Assembly (NCBI RefSeq): GCF_003691365.1
Contig: NZ_CP033087.1
Location: 1,949,175-2,013,174 of the forward strand
Reading direction: 5' to 3'
DNA length: 64,000 nt
Origin: Commensalibacter melissae
GTDB taxonomy: Bacteria > Pseudomonadota > Alphaproteobacteria > Acetobacterales > Acetobacteraceae
Within the stretch, counting starts at the first letter, position 1, and every line of letters begins with the position of its first letter. Below are positions 1 through 10,558 of this stretch, piece by piece. Both the position numbers and the translations under genes were made by a program. The notes below the pieces were generated by a model. It was not told where the DNA came from and did not search any database. It saw nothing but the letters and a program-made list of their open reading frames with translations.

Positions 1-1169
1 TTCTATATCTTACCATGGCTGTCATCAGTACAGGAAACGGTCTTTTTAAACCCAATGCGGCAACGCTGGTTCGACGCATTTATGATCAAAACGATGATCA
101 ACTGGACATTGCCTTTACCCTTTATTATATGGCAGTCAATGTTGGCTCGACCGTTTCCATGCTTCTCTGTCCAATTCTTAAAGACCATTATGGATGGTCC
201 GCTGCCTTCATCACCTGTTTTATAGGACTTGTCCTTGGCATTCTCAATTATTTTGCCACACATAAAAGATTAAATCCCTATTTGCCCAAGAAAGATCAGG
301 ATCCATTATCCTGGCCGGTTCAAGGTCTGATTTTTCTAGGGATTGTCACCTTTATTTCCGGAATGACCTTTCTGATTCAATCGGCAACCTTGATTGCTGC
401 ATGTATGTGGGCTGCGGCTATACTGATCTTTCTTTTATGGATCATCATGTATTACAGGATTGATTCATCAAATCGTTATGGTCTAAAAATAATGTATATC
501 CTAACTCTGGAAGGAATGCTTTACTTTATTTTCTATCAACAAATGTCAACATCTTTGACCTTGTTCGCGCAACGGAATATAAATCCCGCTTTTTATATCG
601 GATCATATCATCTTTTCAATTGGTCTTCGGGACAGTTTCAGGCGCTCAATCCCATTGCGATTATCATTCTCAGCCCCATTCTGGCAAAACTATATGACTA
701 TATAAACAGGCAATCATATGATATTTCCATTGCCACAAAATTCATTACCGGTTTCAGTTTTGTCGCCTTCGCCTTTGGTATTTGGTGGTTTGCCTGTTTT
801 AGAAGCACAACTCCACAATTATCCTCCTGGGTTATGATATATGGTTATTTTTTCCTTTCTCTGGGAGAACTTTTAACCAGTGGTCTCGGTTTGGCGGTCA
901 TTGCCCGCTATGTCCCGGCATCCATGAATGGGTTTATGACCGGATCTTATTTCATGGCTTCAGGTATCTCCCTTTACATAGGCAGTAAAATCGCAAATCT
1001 TGCAGCCTCAAAAAATATCAATACAGCAACTGACCATCTTACACTTCAATTATATCAAAATTTATTTTTAAATCTTTTTATCGCTGCCATTATTGTCTTG
1101 ATTTTGCTGGTTGTTTTATATCCCCTTATTCAAAAATGGGATCGTAATTTTAAAACCAATCAAATATGA
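1..1169 (+). CDS. POT/PTR-family peptide transporter, 5' truncated by window edge
   Basis: This is a proton-coupled oligopeptide transporter of the MFS superfamily, importing di- and tripeptides across the inner membrane. The frame is open to the left edge, so the true start lies outside the window; the first Met, at base 15, is internal. Just after it comes GNGLFKPNAATLV, which matches the family's conserved GxGxFKPN region at the end of the first helical bundle. About 390 residues remain, with many hydrophobic helices, and they match the C-terminal four fifths of a 480-500 residue protein. It converges on the MATE gene with a 9-base gap. The family is clear; substrate range is inferred. Confidence 0.85.
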   Translation, partial: LYLTMAVISTGNGLFKPNAATLVRRIYDQNDDQLDIAFTLYYMAVNVGSTVSMLLCPILKDHYGWSAAFITCFIGLVLGILNYFATHKRLNPYLPKKDQDPLSWPVQGLIFLGIVTFISGMTFLIQSATLIAACMWAAAILIFLLWIIMYYRIDSSNRYGLKIMYILTLEGMLYFIFYQQMSTSLTLFAQRNINPAFYIGSYHLFNWSSGQFQALNPIAIIILSPILAKLYDYINRQSYDISIATKFITGFSFVAFAFGIWWFACFRSTTPQLSSWVMIYGYFFLSLGELLTSGLGLAVIARYVPASMNGFMTGSYFMASGISLYIGSKIANLAASKNINTATDHLTLQLYQNLFLNLFIAAIIVLILLVVLYPLIQKWDRNFKTNQI

Positions 1170-1178
1170 AATGAGATT

Positions 1179-2540
1179 TCATTGATACGAAACCATGTTT
1201 ATTTTAATATTACGCAAGACATAAAAAGCGCATAAAACCGCAAAAAATCCAAAAGGCATAACCCCAATTGCCTGACCAACCAATATTCCTTTCGGGCCAT
1301 AGGTTGCACCAAACCAGACAAAGGGAATTGTCCCCAACGTGGCTCTACCCCAATTAAACAGGGTCGACAATAAGGGATATCCCAAATTGTTAAAAGCCGT
1401 ATTGGAAACAAATAACATCCCCAAAAATAAATTGCTTAAAATAACCCAGTGACAAAATAACCGCATCAGTTCAATACCTGCCGCCTTTAACGCAAACATT
1501 TTGACGATCCATTCCTCTCCAACAAAAAAAAGGATCCATGCACATAAAACACATAAACATACCAATTTTAGCGAGACCATCAAAGTTTCACACATCCGAT
1601 CCCTAAACCCGGCACCAAAGTTTTGCGAAATAATCGGCCCCACCGAACCTGTCAAAGCAAATACAAACGCAAATGCTACAGGAACGATACGATCAATCGC
1701 GGTTTGTCCCGCAATTGCATCGCTTCCAAAAGATGCCATTGTTTTGATAACAAAAGTGTTTCCTGCTGGTGTCGCTAGATTGGTTAAAATCGCAGGAAAT
1801 GCAATTACAAAAACAGGATAAGAATCAGAAAAGATCTTTTTCCAAACTGGCTTATGAATTAATTGATACTTCCTCAAACTATAAAAACCAAAAACGGCAA
1901 CAGCCGCTCGTGAAAAAACGGTACTTACTGCCGCTCCTTCCAATCCCCAACCAAAATATAAAATGAACAAAGGATCCAAAACCGCCGTAACCAGGGCTCC
2001 TGCAATTGTGATATACATGGATCCTTTTGCATCACCCACCGCCCTTAACAATCCAGACAATGCCATTCCCAACCCTATAAAACATAAAAAAGGGGAAGTA
2101 ATAGCTATAAACTGACCGGCTTGTTCAAGCACTAAATCCTGTGCCCCTAACAAAGATAAAACTGGATATCGGAAAACCATGATCGCAATACCAATTACAA
2201 TCATAATTACCGTCATCAATAATAAAAACGAATTTATAATCTGACCTGCCAAATCATGTTTTTTGGCCCCAATCAGCCGTGCAGTCACGACCGTGATTCC
2301 AATAGACATACCAATACAGATCGCCACCTGCAAAAAGTTAATTACATTGGCAAAACCAATAGCTGCTGTGTAACGTGTATCCCCCAATCTGGAAATATAA
2401 AAAAGATTCAGAAAATCAACCAGAAAAACAGCCATTAACCCAATTGTGCCGGTTCCGGCCATAACGATCACATGCCGCATAATAGACCCTTCACAAAAAC
2501 GGGGTTTATGTATTGATGGATCTTTGGCAGAAATTATCAT
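1179..2540 (-). CDS. MATE family efflux transporter
   Basis: The 453-residue protein is the usual length for a NorM/DinF-type multidrug and toxin extrusion exporter, which couples drug export to Na+ or H+ influx. About twelve hydrophobic helices are visible in two similar halves. The N-terminal half has LVDFLNLFYISRLGDT and an ARLIGAKK loop, typical of MATE N-lobes. The start is the ATG whose product begins MIISAKDPS. It is transcribed alone, convergent with the peptide transporter and separated by 71 bases from the SDR on the same strand. The substrate cannot be told from sequence. Confidence 0.88.
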   Translation of the reverse strand: MIISAKDPSIHKPRFCEGSIMRHVIVMAGTGTIGLMAVFLVDFLNLFYISRLGDTRYTAAIGFANVINFLQVAICIGMSIGITVVTARLIGAKKHDLAGQIINSFLLLMTVIMIVIGIAIMVFRYPVLSLLGAQDLVLEQAGQFIAITSPFLCFIGLGMALSGLLRAVGDAKGSMYITIAGALVTAVLDPLFILYFGWGLEGAAVSTVFSRAAVAVFGFYSLRKYQLIHKPVWKKIFSDSYPVFVIAFPAILTNLATPAGNTFVIKTMASFGSDAIAGQTAIDRIVPVAFAFVFALTGSVGPIISQNFGAGFRDRMCETLMVSLKLVCLCVLCAWILFFVGEEWIVKMFALKAAGIELMRLFCHWVILSNLFLGMLFVSNTAFNNLGYPLLSTLFNWGRATLGTIPFVWFGATYGPKGILVGQAIGVMPFGFFAVLCAFYVLRNIKINMVSYQ

Positions 2541-2611
2541 AATAAATCACGGTCTTAATTTTAAAGAAATAATAGAAACTTTTACACACAGATCATTGAT
2601 TCATAAATCTT

Positions 2612-3418
2612 TTATTTATGACGATCCTGTTCCTGAAGATAAGGCAAATAGATTTTTTCCAAAAAAGAAACAGGAAACAAATCAAGGATTCTTGCGATAA
2701 TGGCAAGCCAAACTGGAAAAATAACACGCCTCTTTCGCCCTTCTATCCCTTCCAATATCAATTGTGCCGCCTTATCCGCCGATATTTTCCCTGGCATATA
2801 AAATTTGTTTTTTTGTGTCATCGGTGTTTCAACAAAACCACAACAAACACTCGTTAACTGAATTCTGCATTTTTTCCACCAACCCATACCACTCGCCACC
2901 ATAAACCGATCCACAGCCGCTTTTGACGCACAATAAGATGGAGCCCAGGCCGAAGTGAAAAAGCTTGCAATTGAGGCAATAGCAGCTATTCTTCCTCGTA
3001 TATGTTCTGAATTGCATTCCTGTCTTTGCATCACCTCAATTGCGGGAAGAACTGTATTGAGGACACCATTCATATTGGTCTGCATGATTTTATAGCACTG
3101 TGCAATTGGTTCTGGAATAACATGCGCATGGGTCTCAACATGGGGAACGAAAGAAATTCCTGCACAAGCCAATACAAGATCAAGCTGTCCAACAGATTTA
3201 ATCCATTTATCCATTTCCTGATGATTGCAGACATCAATAATTTTCGTATGAACATTGGCACCCAGTTGACAACATTTTTCAGCCAATACTACCAAAGCAT
3301 CCGAACGCCGGCCTGATAAATGCAATGTGACCCCCGGTTTGGCAAGCCGAATAGCCAAGGCATACCCAATACCTGATGATGCCCCCGTGATTAGAACTGA
3401 TCGTAATTTCATATACAT
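2612..3418 (-). CDS. SDR family NAD(P)-dependent oxidoreductase
   Basis: A classical short-chain dehydrogenase/reductase of 268 residues. The Rossmann glycine motif TGASSGIG lies at about residues 10-17, a catalytic Ser sits in the IASIASF segment, and the YCASK Tyr-Lys pair is intact. A hydrophobic C-terminal stretch (FPVWLAIIARILDLFPVSF) suggests membrane association, as in some lipid-modifying SDRs. It is divergent from gmk with a 61-base gap that must hold both promoters. The substrate is unknown. Confidence 0.85.
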   Translation of the reverse strand: MYMKLRSVLITGASSGIGYALAIRLAKPGVTLHLSGRRSDALVVLAEKCCQLGANVHTKIIDVCNHQEMDKWIKSVGQLDLVLACAGISFVPHVETHAHVIPEPIAQCYKIMQTNMNGVLNTVLPAIEVMQRQECNSEHIRGRIAAIASIASFFTSAWAPSYCASKAAVDRFMVASGMGWWKKCRIQLTSVCCGFVETPMTQKNKFYMPGKISADKAAQLILEGIEGRKRRVIFPVWLAIIARILDLFPVSFLEKIYLPYLQEQDRHK

Positions 3419-3479
3419 ATATTGTTTACTTTTCTGTTATAAGCTTGAATAATTACTGCTTATCAAGGAATATCAAGGT

Positions 3480-4136
3480 ATGTCTGAATCTAAAGCCAAA
3501 TCAACATCAACTCCAAGAAAAAGAGGAATCTGTTTTGTTCTTTCCGCTCCTTCTGGTGCTGGAAAATCAACAATTGCCAATGCTCTCCGGGCGACTCAAC
3601 CCAATTTGTTTCCTTCGATCTCAGTAACAACCCGTGACCCTCGACCCGGTGAGGAACACGGTGTTCATTATCATTTTATCAGTCAAGAAGAATTTGAAAA
3701 ACAAGCAGAAAATGATGAGTTACTGGAATGGGCAACCGTCTTTGGTCGAGGTTATGGTACACCCAGGGCTCCGGTCGAAAAACTATTGTCGGAAGGCAAA
3801 GACCTTATCTTTGACATAGATTGGCAAGGACATCAACAGATTCGTAAGGCTTTACCCCATGATGTTGTAGGTGTCTTTATCTTGCCCCCCTCACTTAATG
3901 AACTAAAAAATCGCCTTCAACTGAGAGGGTCAGACCATATTGACGAAATTAACAATAGAATGAACAAGGCAATGGATGAAATATCCCATTGGAATGAATT
4001 CGATTATGTTATTATTAATCATCAATTAAACAAGGCTATTGAAGAAATTGAATCTATTTTAGCCAGCGAACGATTAAAAACAGACAGACAATTATTTTTA
4101 GACCCTTTCATTCAAAATTTTCAACATGAGCGATAA
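3480..4136 (+). CDS. gmk: Guanylate kinase
   Basis: Phosphorylates GMP to GDP with ATP, an essential step of guanine nucleotide supply. The P-loop SAPSGAGKST is at residues 22-31, followed by the GMP-binding segment TTRDPRPGE and HYHFIS. The length of 218 residues is normal, with a short polar N-terminal tail before the core. The last 11 bases overlap the start of hldE, so the two are probably translationally coupled. Closeness to hldE and dnaB suggests a housekeeping transcript. Confidence 0.96.
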   Translation: MSESKAKSTSTPRKRGICFVLSAPSGAGKSTIANALRATQPNLFPSISVTTRDPRPGEEHGVHYHFISQEEFEKQAENDELLEWATVFGRGYGTPRAPVEKLLSEGKDLIFDIDWQGHQQIRKALPHDVVGVFILPPSLNELKNRLQLRGSDHIDEINNRMNKAMDEISHWNEFDYVIINHQLNKAIEEIESILASERLKTDRQLFLDPFIQNFQHER

Positions 4137-5589
4137 TACTAAAATGGATTTTTCAGCCTTAACCATCCTGTGCATAGGCGACATTATGCTGGACCGCTTT
4201 ATTTACGGAAATGTCCAGCGTATTTCACCCGAGGCACCAGTACCTGTTCTTCATTTAAACAGCCAAAAAGAAATGCTGGGCGGTGTTGGAAATGTTGCCA
4301 ATAATATTTTATCCCTAAATGGTAAGGCTGTTCTGGTTGGATTAGTCGGAAATGATGAATATGCATTGAAAATAAAAAAAATAATGCGTTCGAAATATAT
4401 TCCCGAAGATTCCATTATTTCCTCTCCCTATCGCCCAACTATCTGTAAATCGCGCTTTATCGCTGCAAATCAACAAATCATTCGTGCAGATGAAGAAAGT
4501 CTTATTCCCCTTCATTCCGAAGAAATCACCCTATTGATTGAAAATATTGAAAAAAATATTTCATCTGTTCAGGCTGTTATCATATCTGATTACGGAAAGG
4601 GAGTCTGTCACCCTGAGATTATTCAGTTTATCACACAAAGGGCCAAGCATTACAGCCTGCCTGTATTTGTTGATCCTAAATCCAGGGATTTTTCCCTTTA
4701 TAGACATGCAACCTGTATCACACCCAATATTGCTGAAGCAAGCCAGGCCGTGCAGATGTCCCTGAAAACTGATACCGATTTTGAAAAGGCAGGACAGGAA
4801 CTCTTAGATATCACCCAGGGACAAGCCATTCTGATCACGCGATCAGAAAAGGGAATGACATTAGTTGAAAAAAACAGAAACACCCAACATATACCCTCCC
4901 GAGCTAGGGAGGTATTTGATGTTTCTGGCGCGGGCGATACAGTTATTGCAACCTTGGCATTGGGGGTCGCCTCGGGATTATGCATAAAGGAATCAATGCA
5001 TATTGCAAATGCAGCTGCTGGTGTCGTAATCGGAAAAGCGGGAACCTCCACCGCCACCATTGCAGAAGTTAAAAATGAACTGAAAGCACAATCCTCAGAA
5101 GAGACTTTTCCTCTTGTTACACCTGAACTGATTTCACTGAATGATTTGACCCTTCAAGTCAATAAATGGAAAAAACAGAGGCTTACTATTGGTTTTACCA
5201 ATGGATGTTTTGACATCCTCCATACAGGTCATATATCGCTTTTGCAATCAGCACGCACACAATGTGACCGGCTTATCGTTGCACTGAATTCAGATACAAG
5301 TATTCAACGTTTAAAAGGACCCAAAAGACCTATTAATCCGTTAAAAGAACGCGCCAGACTCATTTCTGCCATACGGTATGTCGATGCCGTTGTTGCCTTT
5401 GACGACGATACCCCCCTTAATCTTATTCAACATATAAAACCTGATATTCTAATCAAAGGGGCAGATTATATTGGAAAAGAAGTTGTTGGACAGAATATCG
5501 TTGAACAATATAACGGCAAAGTTATTTTGACAGAATTGCAGAAAGGTTTTTCAACCACCAATATTATTGATAAAATAAAACATTTATAA
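4126..5589 (+). CDS. hldE: Bifunctional D-glycero-beta-D-manno-heptose-7-phosphate kinase / heptose-1-phosphate adenylyltransferase
   Basis: Makes ADP-heptose for the lipopolysaccharide inner core by phosphorylating heptose 7-phosphate and later adenylylating heptose 1-phosphate. The N-terminal ribokinase-like domain (about residues 10-320) has GGVGNVANN and the DVSGAGDT motif with catalytic Asp271. The C-terminal nucleotidyltransferase domain (from about 345) has FTNGCFDILHTGH, with HTGH at 366-369. At 487 residues it is close to the E. coli fusion protein (477). It overlaps gmk by 11 bases and is followed 34 bases later by an AGE-family sugar epimerase. Confidence 0.96.
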   Translation: MSDNTKMDFSALTILCIGDIMLDRFIYGNVQRISPEAPVPVLHLNSQKEMLGGVGNVANNILSLNGKAVLVGLVGNDEYALKIKKIMRSKYIPEDSIISSPYRPTICKSRFIAANQQIIRADEESLIPLHSEEITLLIENIEKNISSVQAVIISDYGKGVCHPEIIQFITQRAKHYSLPVFVDPKSRDFSLYRHATCITPNIAEASQAVQMSLKTDTDFEKAGQELLDITQGQAILITRSEKGMTLVEKNRNTQHIPSRAREVFDVSGAGDTVIATLALGVASGLCIKESMHIANAAAGVVIGKAGTSTATIAEVKNELKAQSSEETFPLVTPELISLNDLTLQVNKWKKQRLTIGFTNGCFDILHTGHISLLQSARTQCDRLIVALNSDTSIQRLKGPKRPINPLKERARLISAIRYVDAVVAFDDDTPLNLIQHIKPDILIKGADYIGKEVVGQNIVEQYNGKVILTELQKGFSTTNIIDKIKHL

Positions 5590-5623
5590 ATCAATGTAAT
5601 TTGAGTCTAAAAAGTCAAGTATT

Positions 5624-6835
5624 ATGCCTATCTCCCAAAATATAACCCGATACTATATCCTCTTTACTTCCTGGTTATTTGATAAGGCCTTACCATATTG
5701 GGGAACAATAGGATGTGATGGAACCGCAGAAAACCCTTTTCTCTACGGAGTTCATGAACAACTAAAGCTTGATGGACAACCTGATTTTCCTGGATACAAA
5801 CGAATGCGTGTTCAGGCACGTCAACTTTATACCTTTAGTCAAGCAGGACTTTTGGGATGGACAAAGGGCAACATAATTGCTGAAAGAATATATGTTTTTA
5901 TGCAAAATGCTCTTCAAGGTGAGGGACATTGGGCAAAATCCCTAACACGAAATGGAAAGATTCTTGATAAAGCTTCTGATTTATATGATCTAGCCTTTAT
6001 CATTTTCTCTCTGGCCTGGTATGGAAAATTAAGTAATAATCCCAGACCCATTCAACAGGCCCGCCAGACCATACAATGGATCCTGCAATTTATGGCTTAT
6101 CCTGAGGGTGGTTTTAAAAATATTCTCCCCTTGACTGCCGGATATCGTCAACAAAACCCGCATATGCATCTTCTGGAAGCAACGCTGGCCTTGTTCGAAG
6201 TTACCCAAAATGAACGAGATCTTCTTTTAGCCCACAAACTTATTTCTCTATTTAAAAATCATTTTTTTGATCATCAAGCTGGTGTTTTAGGTGAATATTA
6301 TACTGAAGGGTGGTTTAATGCTCCTTGCATGGCTCGGGAAAGTATCGAGCCGGGACATCAATATGAATGGATTTGGCTACTTTACGAATATCAACGCTTG
6401 ACTGGAATCAGTTATAAAAAAGAAATTGACCGTCTATTTCTTTTTAACCGTTTACATGCCATTGATCAAAAAACCGGACTCGTTGCGGATAAAGTAAGAA
6501 GAGACGGGACGCTAACCCATAAATCTGCCCGATTATGGGTTCAGACAGAAGCTTTACGGGCGACAATTCATAATCAAGATGAAACGAATTGCCACCATCT
6601 TGTCCAAATTCTTCATAACTTATTATATCGTTATTTTACCCACTGCCCGTCAGGCACATGGCAAGATCAATTAGATGATCACTATCATTATAGAAACGAT
6701 AAAATTCCAACCAGTTCATTTTATCATATCATGAGTGCCTATATACAACTTCATAAAACAATCAACTTATCCACATTATCCACAGATTTCCCCACAATTA
6801 ACAACCCCATTAATCAACAAAAAGTGATACAATAA
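5624..6835 (+). CDS. AGE family sugar epimerase/isomerase
   Basis: A 403-residue (alpha/alpha)6-barrel protein of the N-acylglucosamine 2-epimerase superfamily, which includes GlcNAc 2-epimerase, cellobiose 2-epimerase, mannose isomerase and sulfoquinovose isomerase. Visible family features include RMRVQARQLYTFSQA in the first third, a PEGGF turn near the middle, ESIEPGHQYEW carrying a conserved catalytic-type His, and a late RLWVQTEALRA segment. It lies between hldE and dnaB on the same strand with short gaps. A role in cell-surface sugar supply is only suggested by hldE; the exact substrate is not determinable. Confidence 0.8.
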   Translation: MPISQNITRYYILFTSWLFDKALPYWGTIGCDGTAENPFLYGVHEQLKLDGQPDFPGYKRMRVQARQLYTFSQAGLLGWTKGNIIAERIYVFMQNALQGEGHWAKSLTRNGKILDKASDLYDLAFIIFSLAWYGKLSNNPRPIQQARQTIQWILQFMAYPEGGFKNILPLTAGYRQQNPHMHLLEATLALFEVTQNERDLLLAHKLISLFKNHFFDHQAGVLGEYYTEGWFNAPCMARESIEPGHQYEWIWLLYEYQRLTGISYKKEIDRLFLFNRLHAIDQKTGLVADKVRRDGTLTHKSARLWVQTEALRATIHNQDETNCHHLVQILHNLLYRYFTHCPSGTWQDQLDDHYHYRNDKIPTSSFYHIMSAYIQLHKTINLSTLSTDFPTINNPINQQKVIQ

Positions 6836-6839
6836 AAAC

Positions 6840-8345
6840 GTGAGTAATAAAGAATCCAGTTCTAATAAATCATCTTTGTTGGAAATGTCTCAAAGACTGC
6901 CTCCAACCAATATTCAAGCAGAACAGGCATTGCTTGGTGCTTTACTGACCAACAATAAAGCTTATGATAAAATCGCCGATTTTTTGATTGGTGAACATTT
7001 TTCAGATCCCATCAATAAAGAAATCTACGATGCTATTGTAAAGCGTATTGAAGCCGGTCAAATAGCGGATGCCGTTACTTTGAAAGCTGAGTTTGAACAT
7101 TCGGGAAAATTAGATCAGGTTGGCGGAGTAGCTTATCTAGGACAATTATTACAATCCATGGTGGGAATTATTAATGCCAAGGATTATGGTAAAATTATTC
7201 ATGATGCCTGGATAAGAAGACAGTTAATTGATATTGGCGAGGATATTGTCAACGAAGCTTTTCAATCAAATACTGAAATAAATGGCACTGATCAGATTTC
7301 TTTAGGCGAAGAAAAGCTTTTCCAGCTTGCCACGCATAAAGGGCAAGAGGGTGGTTTCGTCACCTTTGAAAATGCATTAACAGAAGCCATTACAATTGCT
7401 GAAAAGGCTTTTACAAACAGTAGCGGAATCGCCGGACTCACGACAGGATTACGTGACTTGGACAAAAGAACTGGGGGATTGCATCCTTCTGACTTAATTA
7501 TTCTGGCTGGTCGACCTGCCATGGGGAAAACTGCCCTGGCAACTAAAATCGCTTTTAATGCGGCACGCAATCTTTTACAAGAATCACAAATTCAATCGGA
7601 TACAAATCATCATAAAATAGGAACTGTTGCCATTTTTTCTTTGGAAATGTCTTCTGAACAATTGGCCACCCGTTTACTTTCCGAGGAATCACGTGTTTCA
7701 AGTGAACGCATCCGTCGTGGAGAAATTGGACAAAGGGAATTTGATCGCTTTGTTCAAGTCAGCCGAGAATTATCACAGCTTCCTCTCTACATTGATGATA
7801 CACCTGCAATCAGTCTATCCGTCATGCGAACACGCTGCCGAAGATTATCTCGAACAAAAGGGTTGCGATTGGTTGTCGTCGACTATTTACAACTGATGCG
7901 TCCATCCGTTGGCAGTAAACCTGAAAGTCGGGTCTTGGAAATTTCACAAATTACCCAAGGATTAAAAGCTCTGGCAAAAGAATTTAATATTCCCGTTATT
8001 GCACTTTCACAACTTTCAAGACAGGTCGAAAGCCGAGAAGATAAACGTCCACAACTTTCAGACCTACGAGAATCTGGCTCAATTGAACAGGATGCAGATA
8101 GCGTCATGTTTGTCTATCGTGATGAATACTACTTACAGCAACGCATGCCAAAACCAACCACATTTGAAAATGAGGATAAATATCAAATTGCCTTGGAAAA
8201 ATGGCAAGCAGATATGAATAAGGTTCATAATAAAGCAGAACTCATTCTTGAAAAGCAACGTCACGGCCCAACCTGTAAAATTGACCTCTTTTTTGAAGGA
8301 GAATTTACACGCTTTACCGATCTTGACGAAATTCACGATTATTAA
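6840..8345 (+). CDS. dnaB: Replicative DNA helicase
   Basis: The hexameric helicase that unwinds DNA ahead of the replication fork. The N-terminal DnaB domain (PPTNIQAEQALLGALL) is followed by a RecA-like ATPase domain with Walker A GRPAMGKT at residues 224-231, the ELS/EMS segment IFSLEMSSEQLATRL, Walker B VVVDYLQLM, and the DLRESGSIEQDADS DNA-binding region. The length of 501 residues is normal and no intein is present. The start is GTG, four bases after the stop of the AGE-family gene, so the genes are probably cotranscribed. Confidence 0.97.
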   Translation: MSNKESSSNKSSLLEMSQRLPPTNIQAEQALLGALLTNNKAYDKIADFLIGEHFSDPINKEIYDAIVKRIEAGQIADAVTLKAEFEHSGKLDQVGGVAYLGQLLQSMVGIINAKDYGKIIHDAWIRRQLIDIGEDIVNEAFQSNTEINGTDQISLGEEKLFQLATHKGQEGGFVTFENALTEAITIAEKAFTNSSGIAGLTTGLRDLDKRTGGLHPSDLIILAGRPAMGKTALATKIAFNAARNLLQESQIQSDTNHHKIGTVAIFSLEMSSEQLATRLLSEESRVSSERIRRGEIGQREFDRFVQVSRELSQLPLYIDDTPAISLSVMRTRCRRLSRTKGLRLVVVDYLQLMRPSVGSKPESRVLEISQITQGLKALAKEFNIPVIALSQLSRQVESREDKRPQLSDLRESGSIEQDADSVMFVYRDEYYLQQRMPKPTTFENEDKYQIALEKWQADMNKVHNKAELILEKQRHGPTCKIDLFFEGEFTRFTDLDEIHDY

Positions 8346-8374
8346 TTCAATAAAAATTAACAAAACCATTCATG

Positions 8375-8920
8375 TTAATGGCTGTTAACATCCCCCTGAA
8401 TCAAGGGAACCTGCGTGACTTTTTGAGGGGTAAGGGTTACAATCCGATAAATAATGCCATTCCCTTCCCCAGCGACACCACTTAAATCTGATTCTTGATT
8501 GTAAGAAGAATAGTCTTCATCATTTTTAACCACAGGAATATTCATTACAAAAATCCATTTTCCTGCCGGCAAATAGGCAATGTGAAAATCACCTTCTTGA
8601 TCACAAGTTACGGAAAAACGGTATTGAACAGACTGTGGATTTAAATTCTTGATATTGGTAATACCTCGCATTCTAAACTGCAACTGTTCCATTACATAAT
8701 CAGAATAGGGATAATAATAGACGGTTTGTCCTGCACAACTTTTCATCGTACCATCGGATAATCGATAGATACCCATACCTGCGACCGCTGCATTTCCTGT
8801 TTTTTTAGACCATTGAACCGAAGCTGGATCAAATTGACTTTTCAAGCGATATTCTTTCGCATAAACAAACTGCACAAACAGAAATAAAGAAGAAATACAG
8901 AACAAACCTATCCGTTTCAT
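8375..8920 (-). CDS. Secreted protein of unknown function
   Basis: A 181-residue protein that I do not recognise. Residues 1-21 form a clear Sec signal peptide (Lys-Arg, hydrophobic core, FVYA cleavage region), so the mature protein is periplasmic or surface-exposed. The mature part contains two Cys residues (KSCAGQ and SVTCDQ) that could form a disulfide, and a beta-rich pattern with AYLPAGKWIFVMN. It sits 14 bases downstream of purH on the same strand, but nothing links it to purines. It converges on dnaB with a 29-base gap. Confidence 0.7.
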   Translation of the reverse strand: MKRIGLFCISSLFLFVQFVYAKEYRLKSQFDPASVQWSKKTGNAAVAGMGIYRLSDGTMKSCAGQTVYYYPYSDYVMEQLQFRMRGITNIKNLNPQSVQYRFSVTCDQEGDFHIAYLPAGKWIFVMNIPVVKNDEDYSSYNQESDLSGVAGEGNGIIYRIVTLTPQKVTQVPLIQGDVNSH

Positions 8921-8934
8921 TTTCCCTTGACCTT

Positions 8935-10509
8935 TTAATGACGGAAATGGCGCATTCCCGTAAAAACCATTGCAATTCCAGCCTCATCTGCGGCCGCAAT
9001 CACCTCATTGTCACGCATTGAACCACCTGGCTGAATAACCGCAGTGGCTCCTGCCGCTACGGCAGCCTGCAAACCGTCTGCAAATGGAAAAAAGGCATCT
9101 GAAGCAACAACACTTCCCCGGGTCATGGGTTTTTCTAAACCGGCTGCTTGAGCTGCTTCCGCACTTTTGTGGGCAGCAATCCTAGCTGAATCGACACGAC
9201 TCATTTGACCCGCACCTATCCCTACAGTCGCTTTATCTTTAACATAAATAATTGCATTTGATTTAACATGCTTGCCAATCGTAAAGGCAAAAATCAGATC
9301 TTCCATTTCCTTTTCAGTAGGTTCGCGTTTAGTTACAACCTTAAAATCGTAAGGTCGTCCATTATCACGATTTTGTAAAAGATACCCACCAGCCAAAGTA
9401 CGAACCGTCATACCTTGTGCCAATGGATCAGGCATTGCCCCTGTTTCTAAAACCCTTACATTCTTTTTCTTTGAAAGGATCTCCAATGCATCTGAATTGA
9501 CCTTTGGAGCAATAATCACTTCACTAAATATAGTTATAATTTTTTGTGCGATTTCTTTATCTAATGGACGATTGACCGCAATAATTCCTCCAAAAGCAGA
9601 AACAGGATCACACCGTAAAGCCAAATCCCAAGCCTCTGATAAAGAGGATGCGCTTGCTGCACCACAAGGGTTTGCATGTTTGACAATAACAACAGATGGT
9701 TTATCAAATTCAGCCACCGCTTCAAAAGCTGCATCTGTATCGTTAAGATTATTATAGGAAAGCTCTTTACCCTGTAATTGTTGGGCTGTTGCAACACCCG
9801 GACGTTGTTCATCATTCGTATAAAAAGCAGCCTGTTGATGAGGGTTTTCCCCGTATCGCAAAATCTGTTTCCGTTGGCCACTTAAATTTAGGCGTTCTGG
9901 AAATATATCTTTTGCTTGACCTGCAAACCAACAGGCAATCGCAGCATCATATGCAGCGGTCCGGGCATAAGCCGCCTGGGCCCATTTTCGCCGCTGCTGT
10001 ATTGTTGTTCCACCATTCTGCTTCATCTCTTCTTTAAAAGCAGCATATTGATGAACATCCGTCAACACCGCGACATGACTATAGTTTTTAGATGCAGCCC
10101 TGATTAAAGCTGGACCACCGATATCAATATTTTCTATAATATCTTCTTTACCGGCGCCTGACGCGACTGTTTCCTCAAAAGGGTATAAATTGACACACAA
10201 CAAATCAATCGGCAAAATATTATGCTGTTTCATTTGTTCCTGATGACTGGCCAGATCACGTCGTCCCAATAACCCACCATGAATTTGAGGCACCAGTGTT
10301 TTAACTCGACCATCCAGAATTTCCGGAAATCCTGTAAAATCCGAAACCTCTACCACTTTTATTCCGGCATCCCGAAGTGCATTGGCTGTCCCACCTGTTG
10401 ACAAGATTTCCACGCTGTTTTCAGCCAATAACTTGGCCAAATCAATTAAACCTGTTTTATCAGAAACAGAAATCAAAGCCCGACGAACAGGAATAATCTG
10501 TTGATCCAT
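8935..10509 (-). CDS. purH: Bifunctional AICAR transformylase / IMP cyclohydrolase
   Basis: Catalyses the last two steps of IMP synthesis. The N-terminal MGS-like cyclohydrolase domain (about 1-200) begins [20 protein letters not shown]. The transformylase domain has [14 protein letters not shown], the KHANPCGAA segment with its catalytic Lys-His pair, and ends with the family's usual FTGMRHFRH. The length of 524 residues is normal. It is separated from rapZ upstream by 49 bases, on the same strand. Confidence 0.97.
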   Translation of the reverse strand: MDQQIIPVRRALISVSDKTGLIDLAKLLAENSVEILSTGGTANALRDAGIKVVEVSDFTGFPEILDGRVKTLVPQIHGGLLGRRDLASHQEQMKQHNILPIDLLCVNLYPFEETVASGAGKEDIIENIDIGGPALIRAASKNYSHVAVLTDVHQYAAFKEEMKQNGGTTIQQRRKWAQAAYARTAAYDAAIACWFAGQAKDIFPERLNLSGQRKQILRYGENPHQQAAFYTNDEQRPGVATAQQLQGKELSYNNLNDTDAAFEAVAEFDKPSVVIVKHANPCGAASASSLSEAWDLALRCDPVSAFGGIIAVNRPLDKEIAQKIITIFSEVIIAPKVNSDALEILSKKKNVRVLETGAMPDPLAQGMTVRTLAGGYLLQNRDNGRPYDFKVVTKREPTEKEMEDLIFAFTIGKHVKSNAIIYVKDKATVGIGAGQMSRVDSARIAAHKSAEAAQAAGLEKPMTRGSVVASDAFFPFADGLQAAVAAGATAVIQPGGSMRDNEVIAAADEAGIAMVFTGMRHFRH

Positions 10510-10558
10510 ATTAATATTCCAAACCTAATATTCTAACAATTTACACTTATTATAATTT

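Noticed and set aside
8346..8400. Terminator between convergent dnaB and the secreted-protein gene
   Set aside because: Only short, imperfect repeats of CCATT/AATGG and GTTAAC are visible without a T tract, so it was not listed.
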